This document shows, one piece after another, positions 1 to 8,350 of a stretch of 64,000 bases of DNA (positions are counted from its first letter, which is position 1; each line of letters starts with the position of its first letter). The DNA is from Methylopila sp. 73B. GTDB taxonomy: Bacteria > Pseudomonadota > Alphaproteobacteria > Rhizobiales > Methylopilaceae. The position numbers and the translations under genes are program-made. The notes beneath the pieces are model-generated. The model saw nothing but the letters and a program-made list of their open reading frames with translations. It was not told the DNA's origin and searched no databases. The DNA is taken from assembly GCF_000526315.1 (NCBI RefSeq), contig NZ_JAFV01000001.1, positions 2,480,001-2,544,000 on the forward strand. The letters run 5' to 3'.

Positions 1-343
1 CGTAGGAGGCCTGAAGCTCGACCGCTTCGCTCAGCGACTTGGCGGCGACGAGCGACGACAGGAAGTCGAAATGCGCGTTCACATTGCTGCGCGTCGCTTC
101 GACCGACTTCTTGCCGAGCTCCTTGTAGTTCTTGGACAGCGTGGCGTAGACGTCCTCAAGCGCGTCCGTCGCCTCTTCCGAAGCGCTCTTCAGACGGCTG
201 TAGTTCTGCTTGGCCTGCTGCACGCCCTTCTCGGCCAGATCGCGCACCTGCGCGGGGGTCTCGAAGGTCTTGTTCGCCGCCGCAGCGACGTCGTCGATCA
301 CGTCATCCGCCTTGGCGGCGGCGGCCTTGGGAGAGGTTACCAT
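1..343 (-). CDS. Phasin family protein, C-terminus cut by window edge
   Basis: Reading leftwards from an ATG at 343 gives an open frame of 114 codons that runs off the window. It begins MVTSPKAAAAKADDVID and continues with an alanine/lysine-rich amphipathic helix containing VRDLAEKGVQQAKQNY and a later segment NVNAHFDFLSSLVAAKSLSE, both typical of phasin_2 proteins. Phasins coat polyhydroxyalkanoate granules, controlling their number and size. A second phasin lies immediately upstream on the same strand, so the two probably serve the same granules. The C-terminus and the stop cannot be seen. The family call rests on the helix pattern and the conserved FDF/AKS block. Confidence 0.8.
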   Translation of the reverse strand, partial: MVTSPKAAAAKADDVIDDVAAAANKTFETPAQVRDLAEKGVQQAKQNYSRLKSASEEATDALEDVYATLSKNYKELGKKSVEATRSNVNAHFDFLSSLVAAKSLSEAVELQASY

Positions 344-503
344 AGTCGTAGTCCTCAGCTCGTGCGGCGGAATCCGTCAACACGAAAGCCGCGCGATCCG
401 CCGTGCCGCGCCGACCCGCAACCCGTCGAACGACAGGTCTTGTGTGCAGCGCAACATAAGCGGGCGATGGTGACGCATCAACCCCTTCGCCGGCCGTAAA
501 CCG

Positions 504-872
504 TTATTTTGTTTCCGGACGACGCCCTGAGAACTGTCCCTTTTCGTTTATCTGCTTCGTAAGTGTTTCGACTTGCGATTTTGCGAACTCTGTCTGGATC
601 GCCACCATCTCGTGGAGGTCGCGCGCGCGCACGAGTTTTTGCGCATATGCGAAGGTGGCCGCGATGTTCGCTTCGGCGTAGGCGACCGCGGAGGCGTTCG
701 CCTGGCGCGCCCGCTCGCCGACCTCTTCCTGCTGGCTTTCCAACGCCGTCGAGGCCTTCTGGGCGGCGTCCATGAAGCTGTCGAACGCCTTGCGGGCCTG
801 CTCGACGCTCTTCTCCGCAAAATCGCGCATTTCGTTCGGTATCTCGAACTTGGGGTTCGCGTCGTTCGCCAT
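504..872 (-). CDS. Phasin family protein
   Basis: A 122-residue protein starting MANDANPKFEIPNEMRDFAEKS. The ATG at 872 was chosen because AAGGAG lies seven bases upstream; the frame stays open further upstream, but that extension is low-complexity and overlaps the promoter side of the next gene. The phasin hallmarks are the helix with VEQARKAFDSFMDAA, the central alanine-rich helix, and LVRARDLHEMVAIQTEFAKSQVE, the usual phasin_2 block. Expected role: surface protein of polyhydroxybutyrate granules. It is followed 160 bases later by a second phasin on the same strand. The gap 344-503 shows no other gene. Confidence 0.88.
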   Translation of the reverse strand: MANDANPKFEIPNEMRDFAEKSVEQARKAFDSFMDAAQKASTALESQQEEVGERARQANASAVAYAEANIAATFAYAQKLVRARDLHEMVAIQTEFAKSQVETLTKQINEKGQFSGRRPETK

Positions 873-1131
873 CGGTCGCTCCTTGAGTTGGCGCTTGATC
901 CCGAAGCCCTCGACGCGCGACGCCTCGTCGCGGACGAGCCCTCGCCTCCGTGGTAGCAGCGGCCCCAGAGCCGCGCAAACGTCCATTCGGCGAGCCGCGT
1001 TAACCCTCCCGCCCGATGCCGTTGGACTAGGGGCTAGGGCGGATGGACGGCGTTCCGCCCGATCGATATTTAAGTGTTTGTTAACGCACGCCGCCGCGCT
1101 CCCGTCGGGCCGGCGCGCCGGAGTGGCCCCA

Positions 1132-3858
1132 ATGACCGAGAACGCCCCCCTCGACGCGATCGCAGCCGACCCTCGGCTGGCGTCGCTCGACGGCGTCCTT
1201 GGTCCAGTCATGGCGCTGCGCGCCGACGGGGCGCTCGTCTGGGCGAACAAGGCGGCCCGCGCGCTGGAGCCTGCGGCGCGTTTCGATCCATCCACCATGC
1301 GGGCGGCGGCGGCCGCCGCGCGCGGCGGGCTCGCCCGGCTGCGGGTCGGCGCCGCAGGGGCGTTCGCCCCCCAGCTGTTCAAGGCGCAGTCGGTCGTGGT
1401 CGCAGGCGAGCCGCTCGTGGTGCTGGCCTCGCCCGAGGTCGCGCTCGCGGCGCTTGACGCATCGTCTGAGCCCGCGGTCGCCGCCCTTCATGAGCCGACC
1501 GCCGCGCCGACGCTGGCGGACGGCGCCGTCTTGAGGCCCGACGCTTCCCACGCCGTCGATGACGCCGACGCGCCGGCGGCGGAACCCTCCGCGGACACCC
1601 CGGAGAACGAAAAGGCCTCCACTTCGGAGCAGGCGCCCGCCGCTCCCCTCGCCGACCCCGCGGCGCTTCGTTTCGTGTTCGAGATCGACGCCGACGGCCG
1701 CATCGCCTTCGTCTCGCCGGACCTCGCCGACGTGGTCGGCGCGCCCGGGCGCGACCTCGTCGGGCGGGGCTGGACCGAGGCGTCGGAGACGCTCGGGCTC
1801 GACCCGGACGACGCCGTCGCGCGCGCGCTGTCGCAGCGAAGCGGCTGGAACGGGTTGGTGGTCTCCTGGCCGATCGAGGGCGGCCGCCGCCTGCCCCTTA
1901 CGCTCTCGGCGCTGCCGATGTTCGACCGCGGCCGCACCTTCATCGGCTTCCGCGGCCTCGGGCTCGCCGTCGCCGAACCCGCGTCCGAGGTTCCGGCCGA
2001 GGAGATCGACGCCTTGGCGCCGGAGGCCGACGTCGCGCCGGACGTCCACATGGCGGCGGACGCCGAAGCCGAGCCTGAGCCTGAGGCGGAGGCGGAGATG
2101 TCGTTCGCCCTGCCCGACCCCGGGCCCGCGTTGGAACTGCGCGAGCCCGGGGCGCGGCGGGAGCCGCCGGCGATCTTCGCCGCGGCGCCGCCGCCGCCCT
2201 TCCCCGCGAACGTGGTGCATCTCCGCGAGACATCAGCCCCGCGCGCCGTGCTGACCCCGATCGAGGAAAACGCGTTCGACGAGATCGCCCGGCGGCTGCG
2301 GGGTCTTGGCGGGGCGGACGGACCCGCGGCGGCCCGCGCGGTCTGGGAGGACATCGCCGCCGATGCGGAGATGTCGCTCGGCTCCGACGCGCCGCCGCTC
2401 CCGTCGGCGCCTGCGAGCCCCGCCTCCGCCGACGACTTCGCCCGGATGCTGGACCGCCTTCCTCTCGGAGCGATCGTGCTGTCGGGCGGACGCATCGCCT
2501 ACGCGAACAAGGCCGCGCTCGACCTGACCGGCGACGGCGACCTCGCGAGCCTCGCCGCCCGCCCGCCCGAGCGGCTGTTCGCGGAGGCCGCCGACCCCGC
2601 CGAAAGCGCCCCGTCGACCTTGCGGCTGCTCACGGCGGACGGCTCGGCGGTCGAGGTCGAAGCGACCCTCGCCGCGATCGCCTGGAACGAGACGGCCTCG
2701 ACGCTCGTGGCTCTTCGGCGGCCGAGCCTTGGCATGGAGGCGGCCCGGCGGCGCGAGCAGGAGCTCGCGGCGATCCTCGACACCGCGACCGACGGCGTGC
2801 TGACGCTCGATTCCGCCGGTCGGATCCTCTCCATGAACCGCAGCGCCGAGGCGCTGCTCGGCTACGAATCCCGCGAGATCGTCGGCAGCCTGTTCTCGCT
2901 GGCGCTTGCGCCGGAAAGCCGCCGGACGGCGTTCGAGTATCTCGACAGCCTCCGCGACAACGCCGTCGCCTCGCTGCTGAACGACGGTCGCGAGGTTCTG
3001 GGACTTGTGCGCCAGGGCGGCGCCGTGCCGCTCTACCTCACTCTCGGCCGCATCGGCCAGGACGAGGACGCGCGCTTCTGCGCCGTTCTGCGCGACGTCA
3101 CGCACTGGAAGCGGGCGGAGGAGGAGCTGATCGCCGCCAAGCGCCAGGCGGAGCGCGCCAACGCGCAGAAATCGGACTTCCTCGCCAAGATCAGCCACGA
3201 GATCCGCACCCCGCTCAACGCCATCGTCGGCTTCGCCGAGGTGATGATGGAGGAGCGCTTCGGGGCGATCGGCAACGAGCGCTACAAGGACTACCTCAAG
3301 GACATCCACCTCTCCGGCCGCCACCTCGTCAGCCTGGTCAACGACCTGCTGGACCTCGCCAAGATCGAGGCCGGCAAGCTCGAGCTCGAGTTCCAGGAGG
3401 TCGATCTCAACGAAATCGCGGCCGAAGCGGTGGCGCAGCTTCAGCCGGAGGCGAACCGCGGGCGGATCATCATCCGCACATCGCTCGCCCGCAGCCTGCC
3501 GCCGGTGCGCGCCGATCTGCGCTCCGCCCGCCAGATCGTGCTCAACCTCGCCATGAACGCGGTGAAGCTGACGCCCGGCGGCGGCCAGGTGATCGTCGCG
3601 ACAGCGATCAACGACCTCGGGGAGCCAGTGGTGCGGGTCCGCGACGCGGGCGCCGGCATGTCGAAGAAGGAGCTGGCGCTGGCGTTGGAGCCGTTCCGCC
3701 CGCTGACGACCTCCGGTCCGGAAGGCGCGGGCGTCGGGCTACCACTCACGAAGGCGCTGGTCGAAGCCAACAACGCCAAGTTCGCCATGCAGAGCACGGT
3801 CGGCGCCGGCACGCTGATCGAAGTGACGTTCCAGGCCTTCGCCAAGGCGCGCCGGTGA
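1132..3858 (+). CDS. PAS-domain sensor histidine kinase, PdhS-like
   Basis: A 908-residue soluble histidine kinase with no clear membrane segment. PAS-like folds can be traced near residues 20-60, 180-275, 437-520 and 544-655, separated by Ala/Pro/Glu-rich linkers. HisKA carries KISHEIRTPLN with the phospho-acceptor His689; the ATPase domain has an N box around Asn809 (NLAMNAVKLTP) and a G1 box DAGAG at 838-842. The catalytic half closely resembles PdhS/PleC-type cell-cycle kinases of Hyphomicrobiales, including the stretch MMEERFGAIGNERYKDYLKD. In that family the partner is the response regulator DivK, acting on CtrA and cell polarity. ATG 1132 was chosen because the open frame upstream overlaps the phasin gene. 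The PdhS assignment is by recalled similarity; family membership as a kinase is certain. Confidence 0.8.
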   Translation: MTENAPLDAIAADPRLASLDGVLGPVMALRADGALVWANKAARALEPAARFDPSTMRAAAAAARGGLARLRVGAAGAFAPQLFKAQSVVVAGEPLVVLASPEVALAALDASSEPAVAALHEPTAAPTLADGAVLRPDASHAVDDADAPAAEPSADTPENEKASTSEQAPAAPLADPAALRFVFEIDADGRIAFVSPDLADVVGAPGRDLVGRGWTEASETLGLDPDDAVARALSQRSGWNGLVVSWPIEGGRRLPLTLSALPMFDRGRTFIGFRGLGLAVAEPASEVPAEEIDALAPEADVAPDVHMAADAEAEPEPEAEAEMSFALPDPGPALELREPGARREPPAIFAAAPPPPFPANVVHLRETSAPRAVLTPIEENAFDEIARRLRGLGGADGPAAARAVWEDIAADAEMSLGSDAPPLPSAPASPASADDFARMLDRLPLGAIVLSGGRIAYANKAALDLTGDGDLASLAARPPERLFAEAADPAESAPSTLRLLTADGSAVEVEATLAAIAWNETASTLVALRRPSLGMEAARRREQELAAILDTATDGVLTLDSAGRILSMNRSAEALLGYESREIVGSLFSLALAPESRRTAFEYLDSLRDNAVASLLNDGREVLGLVRQGGAVPLYLTLGRIGQDEDARFCAVLRDVTHWKRAEEELIAAKRQAERANAQKSDFLAKISHEIRTPLNAIVGFAEVMMEERFGAIGNERYKDYLKDIHLSGRHLVSLVNDLLDLAKIEAGKLELEFQEVDLNEIAAEAVAQLQPEANRGRIIIRTSLARSLPPVRADLRSARQIVLNLAMNAVKLTPGGGQVIVATAINDLGEPVVRVRDAGAGMSKKELALALEPFRPLTTSGPEGAGVGLPLTKALVEANNAKFAMQSTVGAGTLIEVTFQAFAKARR

Positions 3859-4030
3859 GGCGGCAGCGGTAACGTCCAACAGACGCGCCTCTCCTCCTCC
3901 AAAAACGCCGGGTCCGCCCGAGCTGATTTAACGACAATCCGAACGATTCCGCGTGGGACGGCGTCCGGGCTCGAATCCACGTTGACGGCGGCGCGCTGAG
4001 TCCCTACTTAAAATCGCGAGCAAGACCAAT

Positions 4031-4051
4031 AGTTTAGATGAATTCCAAACT
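4031..4051. promoter_or_regulatory. Irr-box-like palindrome (ICE) upstream of bfd
   Basis: TTTAGATGAATTCCAAA at 4033-4049, flanked by AG and CT, is an imperfect palindrome. It matches the rhizobial iron control element TTTAGAA-N3-TTCTAAA as I recall it at 12 of 14 defined positions. It ends 45 bases before the bfd start. Irr represses iron-storage genes under iron limitation in this order, so the position fits. Binding is inferred. Confidence 0.55.
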
Positions 4052-4094
4052 GTAATCTTCCTGCAATCCGCCCTCGGGACTCGACGGACGCCTC

Positions 4095-4400
4095 ATGATC
4101 GTCTGCTCCTGCAACGTGCTGAGCGACACGCAGATTCGGACGACCATCGGCGACGAGACCGCGAATCCGCGGACGCCGGGTCAGGTCTACCGTTGTCTCG
4201 GCTGCAGCCCCCAGTGCGGCCGCTGCGCGCGCACCATCAAAGCCATGCTCGACGACATCAAGGGCCTGAAGGCGCCGGAACCGTCGGCGTGCGGCGCGTG
4301 CCCGGCGGCGTGCCCCGCGGTGACTCACGGCCATGGCGAGGTCGTCGATTTCATCGGCGACGTGGTCGGCGTCGCGACCATCGAGCGCGCGCGCCGCTGA
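4095..4400 (+). CDS. bfd: Bacterioferritin-associated ferredoxin (Bfd-like), extended
   Basis: A 101-residue [2Fe-2S] protein beginning MIVCSCN. Bfd reduces the heme of bacterioferritin so that stored iron is released. The cluster cysteines are Cys4 and Cys6 plus Cys41 and Cys44 (QCGRC). Two more cysteines at 34 and 37 and a C-terminal cluster at 66, 69 and 73 (SACGACPAAC) are extra, and the protein is about 35 residues longer than the usual ~64-residue Bfd. bfr follows 119 bases downstream on the same strand. Both genes have their own Irr-box-like site, so they are probably co-regulated rather than strictly one transcript. The role of the additional cysteines is unknown. Confidence 0.85.
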   Translation: MIVCSCNVLSDTQIRTTIGDETANPRTPGQVYRCLGCSPQCGRCARTIKAMLDDIKGLKAPEPSACGACPAACPAVTHGHGEVVDFIGDVVGVATIERARR

Positions 4401-4466
4401 GCCATTTTTCTCCGTTTAGGCGTCAAATCGCGCATGCAAGGGCGCTTGCACGGCTCTGCGCCGTAG

Positions 4467-4483
4467 TTTAGAACTCCTCCAAT
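4467..4483. promoter_or_regulatory. Irr-box-like site upstream of bfr
   Basis: TTTAGAACTCCTCCAAT matches the recalled ICE consensus TTTAGAA-N3-TTCTAAA perfectly in its left half and at four of seven positions in the right half. It lies 36 bases before the bfr start. Its occurrence together with the bfd site supports control by Irr. Confidence 0.4.
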
Positions 4484-4519
4484 ATTCGGACGGGCGGCTC
4501 TGCCGCGGAGGAGGACGCC

Positions 4520-4999
4520 ATGAAGGGCGACGCAAAGGTCATCGACTATCTCAATCGCGGGCTTCGGTCCGAGATGACGGCGATCAACCAGTACTGGCTG
4601 CACTACCGCCTGCTGGACGATTGGGGCTACGCCGCGCTCGCCAAGAAGTGGCGCGCCGAGTCGATCGAGGAGATGCAGCACGCGGACAAGTTCGTCACGC
4701 GCATCATCTTCCTCGAGGGCTTCCCCAACATGCAGGTCCTCGATCCGCTGCGGATCGGCCAGACCGTCAAGGAAGTTCTGGAGTGCGACCTCGCCGCCGA
4801 GAACGAGGCCCGTGCGTTGTACCGCGAAGCCGCGCTCTACTGTCAGCAGGTGGGCGATCTCCCGAGCAAGAACCTGTTCGAGGAGTTGATGGGCGACGAG
4901 GAAGGTCACATCGACTTCCTCGAGACGCAGCTCGACCTCGTCGCCAAACTCGGCGAGCAGCTTTACGCCCAGCACCACATCGGCGAACTCGAAGACTGA
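4520..4999 (+). CDS. bfr: Bacterioferritin
   Basis: A 159-residue heme-containing ferritin that forms a 24-subunit shell, oxidises Fe(II) and stores it as a mineral core in the cytoplasm. It begins [12 protein letters not shown]. All di-iron ferroxidase ligands are present: Glu18, Glu51, His54, Glu94, Glu127 and His130. The inter-subunit heme ligand Met52 is present (IEEMQH). Length matches the E. coli protein (158). GGAGGA precedes the ATG. An Irr-box-like site lies just upstream and a strong terminator just downstream. Confidence 0.97.
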   Translation: MKGDAKVIDYLNRGLRSEMTAINQYWLHYRLLDDWGYAALAKKWRAESIEEMQHADKFVTRIIFLEGFPNMQVLDPLRIGQTVKEVLECDLAAENEARALYREAALYCQQVGDLPSKNLFEELMGDEEGHIDFLETQLDLVAKLGEQLYAQHHIGELED

Positions 5000-5024
5000 G
5001 TGCGGCGACGCCGAGGAGTTGATC

Positions 5025-5054
5025 AAAGGGCTCCGCCGTGGCGGGGCCCTTTTT
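5025..5054 (+). terminator. Rho-independent terminator after bfr
   Basis: AAAGGGCTCCGCC-GT-GGCGGGGCCCTTT forms a 13-pair stem with one internal mismatch, followed by a T run, 25 bases after the bfr stop. It may also serve modC from the other side, since the left arm begins with A residues. Confidence 0.85.
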
Positions 5055-5164
5055 CGTTCGGGGCCGTGCCGATCCATCGCCTTGCCAAGCGTCGGCCTCG
5101 CGCCGGACCTGCGTGAGGAGCGTCCATCGCTCCCCTCCTCGCCCATGCGGTCCGTGCGCCCGCG

Positions 5165-6238
5165 TTACGCGCGCGCGGTCGCGACGCTCTTCACCAGCGC
5201 ATGCACCACACGCCCCGGCGCGAGCTTCAGCTCGTCGGCGGAGCGCCGGGTGATCTCGGCCTTGAGCACCGCGCCGCCGACGTCGACGGATGCGAGCACA
5301 TAGGGTCCGCCGGTCCGCTTCAGCGTGCGCACCACGCCCGGCAGGACGTTGCGGGTCGAAATCCGCCCCGGCGAATCAAGCGCGAGCGCGACGTCCCGAG
5401 CGAGCAGGCGGAGCCGCACCGCCTCGCCGACCGATCCCAGCAGCCCCGGGACCCAGACGAGATGCGCGCCGAGCGCCACGCCCGTCAGCTCGTAGGCCTC
5501 GTCGAGCTGCGCGATGCGGGCGTCGACCGTGACGCCTTCGGCGAAGCGGTCTCCGGCGGTCGCGAGCCCGGCCTGCGCGATCGCCGCCTCCACTCCGCCC
5601 TCGGCGACGACGACGCCCGCCTCCAGCACCACGAGCCTGTCGGCGAGGCGGCGCGCCTCCTCCAGCGCATGGGTGACGTAGAGAACGGGCAACGCCGTCG
5701 CGCGCGTCAGAGCTTCGAGGAACGGCAGAACTTCCGCCTTGCGCTCGGCGTCGAGCGCGGCCAGCGGCTCATCGAACAGCAACGCGCGGGGGCCGGACAG
5801 CAACGCGCGGCCGATCGCGATCCGCTGGCGCTCGCCGCCGGAGAGCGAGCGTGGGCGGCGGTCGAGCAGATGGCCGACGCCCAGCGTCTCCACCACCTCG
5901 TCGAAGGCCGGCGCCGCGGCCTCGCGCCGCCGCTTGCGGCCGAACAGAAGGTTGGAGCGCACAGAGAGATGCGGGAACAGCCGGCTTTCCTGGAACACCA
6001 CGCCGATCCGGCGCTTGGCGGCAGCGAGGTTCACCCGGGCCGACGAGTCGAACAAAGCCTCGCCGCCGAGCGCAATGCGGCCGGCGTCGGGGCGCGTCAG
6101 CCCCGCCACCGCCGCCACGACGGTCGACTTGCCCGCGCCGGAGCGGCCCAGCACGGCCGTCACGCCCGCAGGCGCCGAAAACTCCACGTCGAGCATGAAG
6201 GCGCCGACCGTCCGGCGGATGTCGACCTCGAGCGTCAT
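5165..6238 (-). CDS. modC: Molybdate ABC transporter ATP-binding protein ModC
   Basis: A 357-residue ATPase that powers molybdate import. The Walker A motif GRSGAGKST lies near residue 32, the signature LSGGERQRIAIGRALL follows, and Walker B with D-loop is LLFDEPLAALD. The C-terminal ~80 residues (LLARDVALAL through APGRVVHALVKSV) are the TOBE/Mop molybdate-binding domain typical of ModC. Its ATG overlaps the last codons of modB by four bases, so the two are translationally coupled. It is the last gene of the modABC operon. Confidence 0.96.
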   Translation of the reverse strand: MTLEVDIRRTVGAFMLDVEFSAPAGVTAVLGRSGAGKSTVVAAVAGLTRPDAGRIALGGEALFDSSARVNLAAAKRRIGVVFQESRLFPHLSVRSNLLFGRKRRREAAAPAFDEVVETLGVGHLLDRRPRSLSGGERQRIAIGRALLSGPRALLFDEPLAALDAERKAEVLPFLEALTRATALPVLYVTHALEEARRLADRLVVLEAGVVVAEGGVEAAIAQAGLATAGDRFAEGVTVDARIAQLDEAYELTGVALGAHLVWVPGLLGSVGEAVRLRLLARDVALALDSPGRISTRNVLPGVVRTLKRTGGPYVLASVDVGGAVLKAEITRRSADELKLAPGRVVHALVKSVATARA

Positions 6239-6924
6239 CCGACGATCCGTGCTGAAAGCCGGCGGGCGAACAGCTCGGACAGGATCAGCGCGCCGAGCGA
6301 CAGCGCAATCGCGACCAGCACCAAGCGCCCCGCCGCGGCGTCGCCGCCGGGAGTCTGGGTCAGGGTGTAGATCGCGGCCGGCAGGGTGCGGGTCTCGCCG
6401 GGGATGTTGGAGACGAAGGTGATGGTGGCCCCGAACTCGCCGAGCGCCTTGGCGAAGGCGAGCACGCCGCCCGCCAGCACGCCCGGCAGGCTGAGCGGCA
6501 GGGTGACCGCGAAGAACGCCCCGATGCGGCTCGCGCCGAGCGTCTCCGCCGCCGCCTCCAGCCGCCGGTCGACCGCCTCGATCGAGAGCCGGATCGCCCG
6601 CACCATCAGCGGAAAGCCCATGATGCCGGCCGCGAGCGCAGCCCCCGTCCAGCGGAACGAGAACACCAGCCCGCAGCAGCTTTCGAGCGCGGGGCCGAGG
6701 ATCCCGCGGCGGCCGAAGGCGATCAGCAGGAGGTAGCCGGTGACGACCGGCGGCAGCACCAGCGGCAGGTGGACGAGCCCGTCGAGCAGGATCTTGCCGG
6801 GAAAACGGCCGCGCGCGAGCGCGACCGCAACCAGCACCGCTAACGGCAGGGTCGCGAGCGTACCGACCGAGGCGACGAGCAGGCTCAGGCGGATGGCGTC
6901 GGCGTCGCCGGTCTCAAGCCCCAG
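6235..6924 (-). CDS. modB: Molybdate ABC transporter permease ModB, non-canonical start
   Basis: The membrane subunit of the molybdate importer, which forms the channel with ModC. The EAA loop region MVRAIRLSIEAVDRRLEAAAETLGAS and the ending FVSNIPGETRTLPAAIYTLTQTPGG are diagnostic of ModB. The first ATG/GTG/TTG in frame is GTG 6837, which would remove much of the first membrane helix; the conserved ModB N-terminus (AIRLSLLVASVGTLATLPLA) continues upstream of it. No ATG, GTG or TTG exists in frame back to a stop inside modA. I therefore set the start provisionally at CTG 6924, which gives the usual N-terminal length and has GGAGGGG 12 bases upstream. A sequencing error that destroyed the start is the alternative. 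Confidence 0.85.
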   Translation of the reverse strand: MGLETGDADAIRLSLLVASVGTLATLPLAVLVAVALARGRFPGKILLDGLVHLPLVLPPVVTGYLLLIAFGRRGILGPALESCCGLVFSFRWTGAALAAGIMGFPLMVRAIRLSIEAVDRRLEAAAETLGASRIGAFFAVTLPLSLPGVLAGGVLAFAKALGEFGATITFVSNIPGETRTLPAAIYTLTQTPGGDAAAGRLVLVAIALSLGALILSELFARRLSARIVG

Positions 6925-6949
6925 CGCGTGCTCGATCCCCTCCAGCGAC

Positions 6950-7753
6950 TCAGCTCCCCGAAACGGGCGGCAGCACCGCGAAACCGGCGGTCTCGAAGGC
7001 CGAGCGGGCGGGCGCCGCGGTGAGGCGCTTCAGCAGGGCGTCCGCGTTGCCGCTCTTCGAATCCTTGAGCTTGGCGACGGGGTAGACGATCGGCGGGTGG
7101 CTGTCGGCGGGGAAGGTCCCGACGATCTTGACCTTCGGATCGGCCGCGGCGTCGGTTTTGTAGACGACGCCGAGCGGCGCCTCGCCGCGGGAGACCAGAG
7201 CCAGCGCCGCGCGCACGCTCTCGGCGCCCGCGACCTTGGCCGACACGCCGTCCCAGGCGCCGAGCTTCTCAAGCGCGGCTTTGCCGTACTTGCCGGCGGG
7301 AACGGAGGCGACCTCGCCCATGGCGAGACGGCCGTCGCCGAGAACGGCGGCGAGATCGACGCCGGGCTTGAGGTCCACGTCGCCCTTCGACCAGTCGCTC
7401 GCAGCCACCAGCACGAGGCGGTTGCCCAGCAGGTTCTGGCGCGTGTCGGCGACGATCAGATCCTTCTTGGCGACGTAGTCCATCCAGTCGAGGTCGGCGG
7501 AGATGAACAGGTCGGCGGGCGCGCCCTGCTCGATCTGCTTGGCGAGCGCGGAGGACGCGGCGTAGCTCACCTTGACTTCGACGCCGGTCTCCTTGGTCCA
7601 GTCCGCGCCGATCTTGTCGAGCGCGTTCTTAAGCGAGGCGGCGGCGAACACAATGACGGGCGCCTTGGCCTCGTCGGCGAAGGCGAGGCCTGCGGGCGCG
7701 GCGATGAGGGCGACGGCGAGCGCGAGGCGCCCAAGGACGGTGCGGCGGAACAT
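6950..7753 (-). CDS. modA: Molybdate-binding periplasmic protein ModA
   Basis: A 267-residue substrate-binding protein that captures molybdate/tungstate in the periplasm. Signal peptide MFRRTVLGRLALAVALIAAPAGLAFA is cleaved before DEAKAP. The mature start VIVFAAASLKNALDKIG contains the conserved AAASL oxyanion-binding loop, and SALAKQIEQGAPADLFISAD is the second family signature. ATG 7753 was chosen because it begins the signal peptide; the frame stays open further upstream without signal-peptide character. First gene of modABC. I found no obvious ModE palindrome or molybdenum-cofactor riboswitch in the 285 bases upstream. Confidence 0.96.
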   Translation of the reverse strand: MFRRTVLGRLALAVALIAAPAGLAFADEAKAPVIVFAAASLKNALDKIGADWTKETGVEVKVSYAASSALAKQIEQGAPADLFISADLDWMDYVAKKDLIVADTRQNLLGNRLVLVAASDWSKGDVDLKPGVDLAAVLGDGRLAMGEVASVPAGKYGKAALEKLGAWDGVSAKVAGAESVRAALALVSRGEAPLGVVYKTDAAADPKVKIVGTFPADSHPPIVYPVAKLKDSKSGNADALLKRLTAAPARSAFETAGFAVLPPVSGS

Positions 7754-7992
7754 GTGCGGTCTCCACGCCGCAGCGCTTTGGGCCACGGCGTCACGATCGG
7801 TGGGGACGCGAATCGGCGCCCTCTCCATCGGGAGGGCTGAAGACCCGCGCGGAAACCGCCGTCAGCGGCGGATGCGTCGTGCGCGAAAATGCCTGAGGGA
7901 GGCCGGCGGAGCAAGCGGGGACGACGAGACCGGGGCGAGACAGGCGCGCGCCCAGACGGGTGCATCTTCGGAGGGTACACACGCTTGCATTT

Positions 7993-8013
7993 TTGTATCG
8001 TCAGGCGATACAA
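7993..8013. promoter_or_regulatory. Palindromic operator of the higBA locus
   Basis: TTGTATCG-TCAGG-CGATACAA is a perfect eight-base inverted repeat with a five-base spacer, ending 25 bases before the higB start. Such GTATC/GATAC dyads are typical HigA autorepression sites. It also lies on the upstream side of divergent modA, about 240 bases away. Confidence 0.6.
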
Positions 8014-8038
8014 TCAAAAGTGTGCGCCGAGGCCCGCA

Positions 8039-8318
8039 ATGATTGTCTCGTTCCGCGACAGGAAAACGGAAGCCGCGTTCGACGGACGGGCTCCGAAGGG
8101 CTTTCCGCCCCCAATACTGCGCGTCGCACGTCGGAAGCTCGAAATGCTCCACGCGGCGGTCAGCTTGAACGACCTACGGTCACCGCCGGGAAATCGGCTC
8201 GAGCCGCTGGTGGGCGATCGCGCAGGTCAGCACTCGATCCGTGTCAACGACCAGTGGCGTCTGCTTCGTGTGGACCGCCGCCGGCGCAGAGAACGTCGAA
8301 ATTGCGGATTACCACTGA
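8039..8318 (+). pseudogene. higB: HigB-type mRNA interferase toxin, frameshifted near its C-terminus
   Basis: From ATG 8039 the frame encodes a RelE/HigB fold: MIVSFRDRKTEAAFDG, then RKLEMLHAAVSLNDLRSPPGNRLE and HSIRVNDQWRL, the usual HigB blocks. HigB normally ends QWR-x-CFVWT...VEIADYH. Here that ending (FVWTAAGAENVEIADYH, stop TGA 8316-8318) lies in another frame from 8265 on. Compared with family members, a TG dinucleotide seems to be missing at about 8262-8264 (CTG-CTT instead of CTG-TGC-TTC). Without the shift the protein would be about 93 residues. As written, the toxin frame misses the C-terminal catalytic strand and reads on, without a stop, into higA. The toxin is thus probably inactive, unless this is a sequencing error. 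Confidence 0.75.
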
Positions 8319-8350
8319 CGGCCCCAGGCCAGGCGAGACGGAGGCGCTCG

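Noticed and set aside
6835-6837. GTG 6837 as the true modB start
   Set aside because: It would delete conserved first-helix sequence seen upstream in the same frame.
7754-7992. Molybdenum-cofactor riboswitch or ModE site upstream of modA
   Set aside because: No ModE-like palindrome or convincing conserved fold was seen; the strong palindrome there belongs to higBA.
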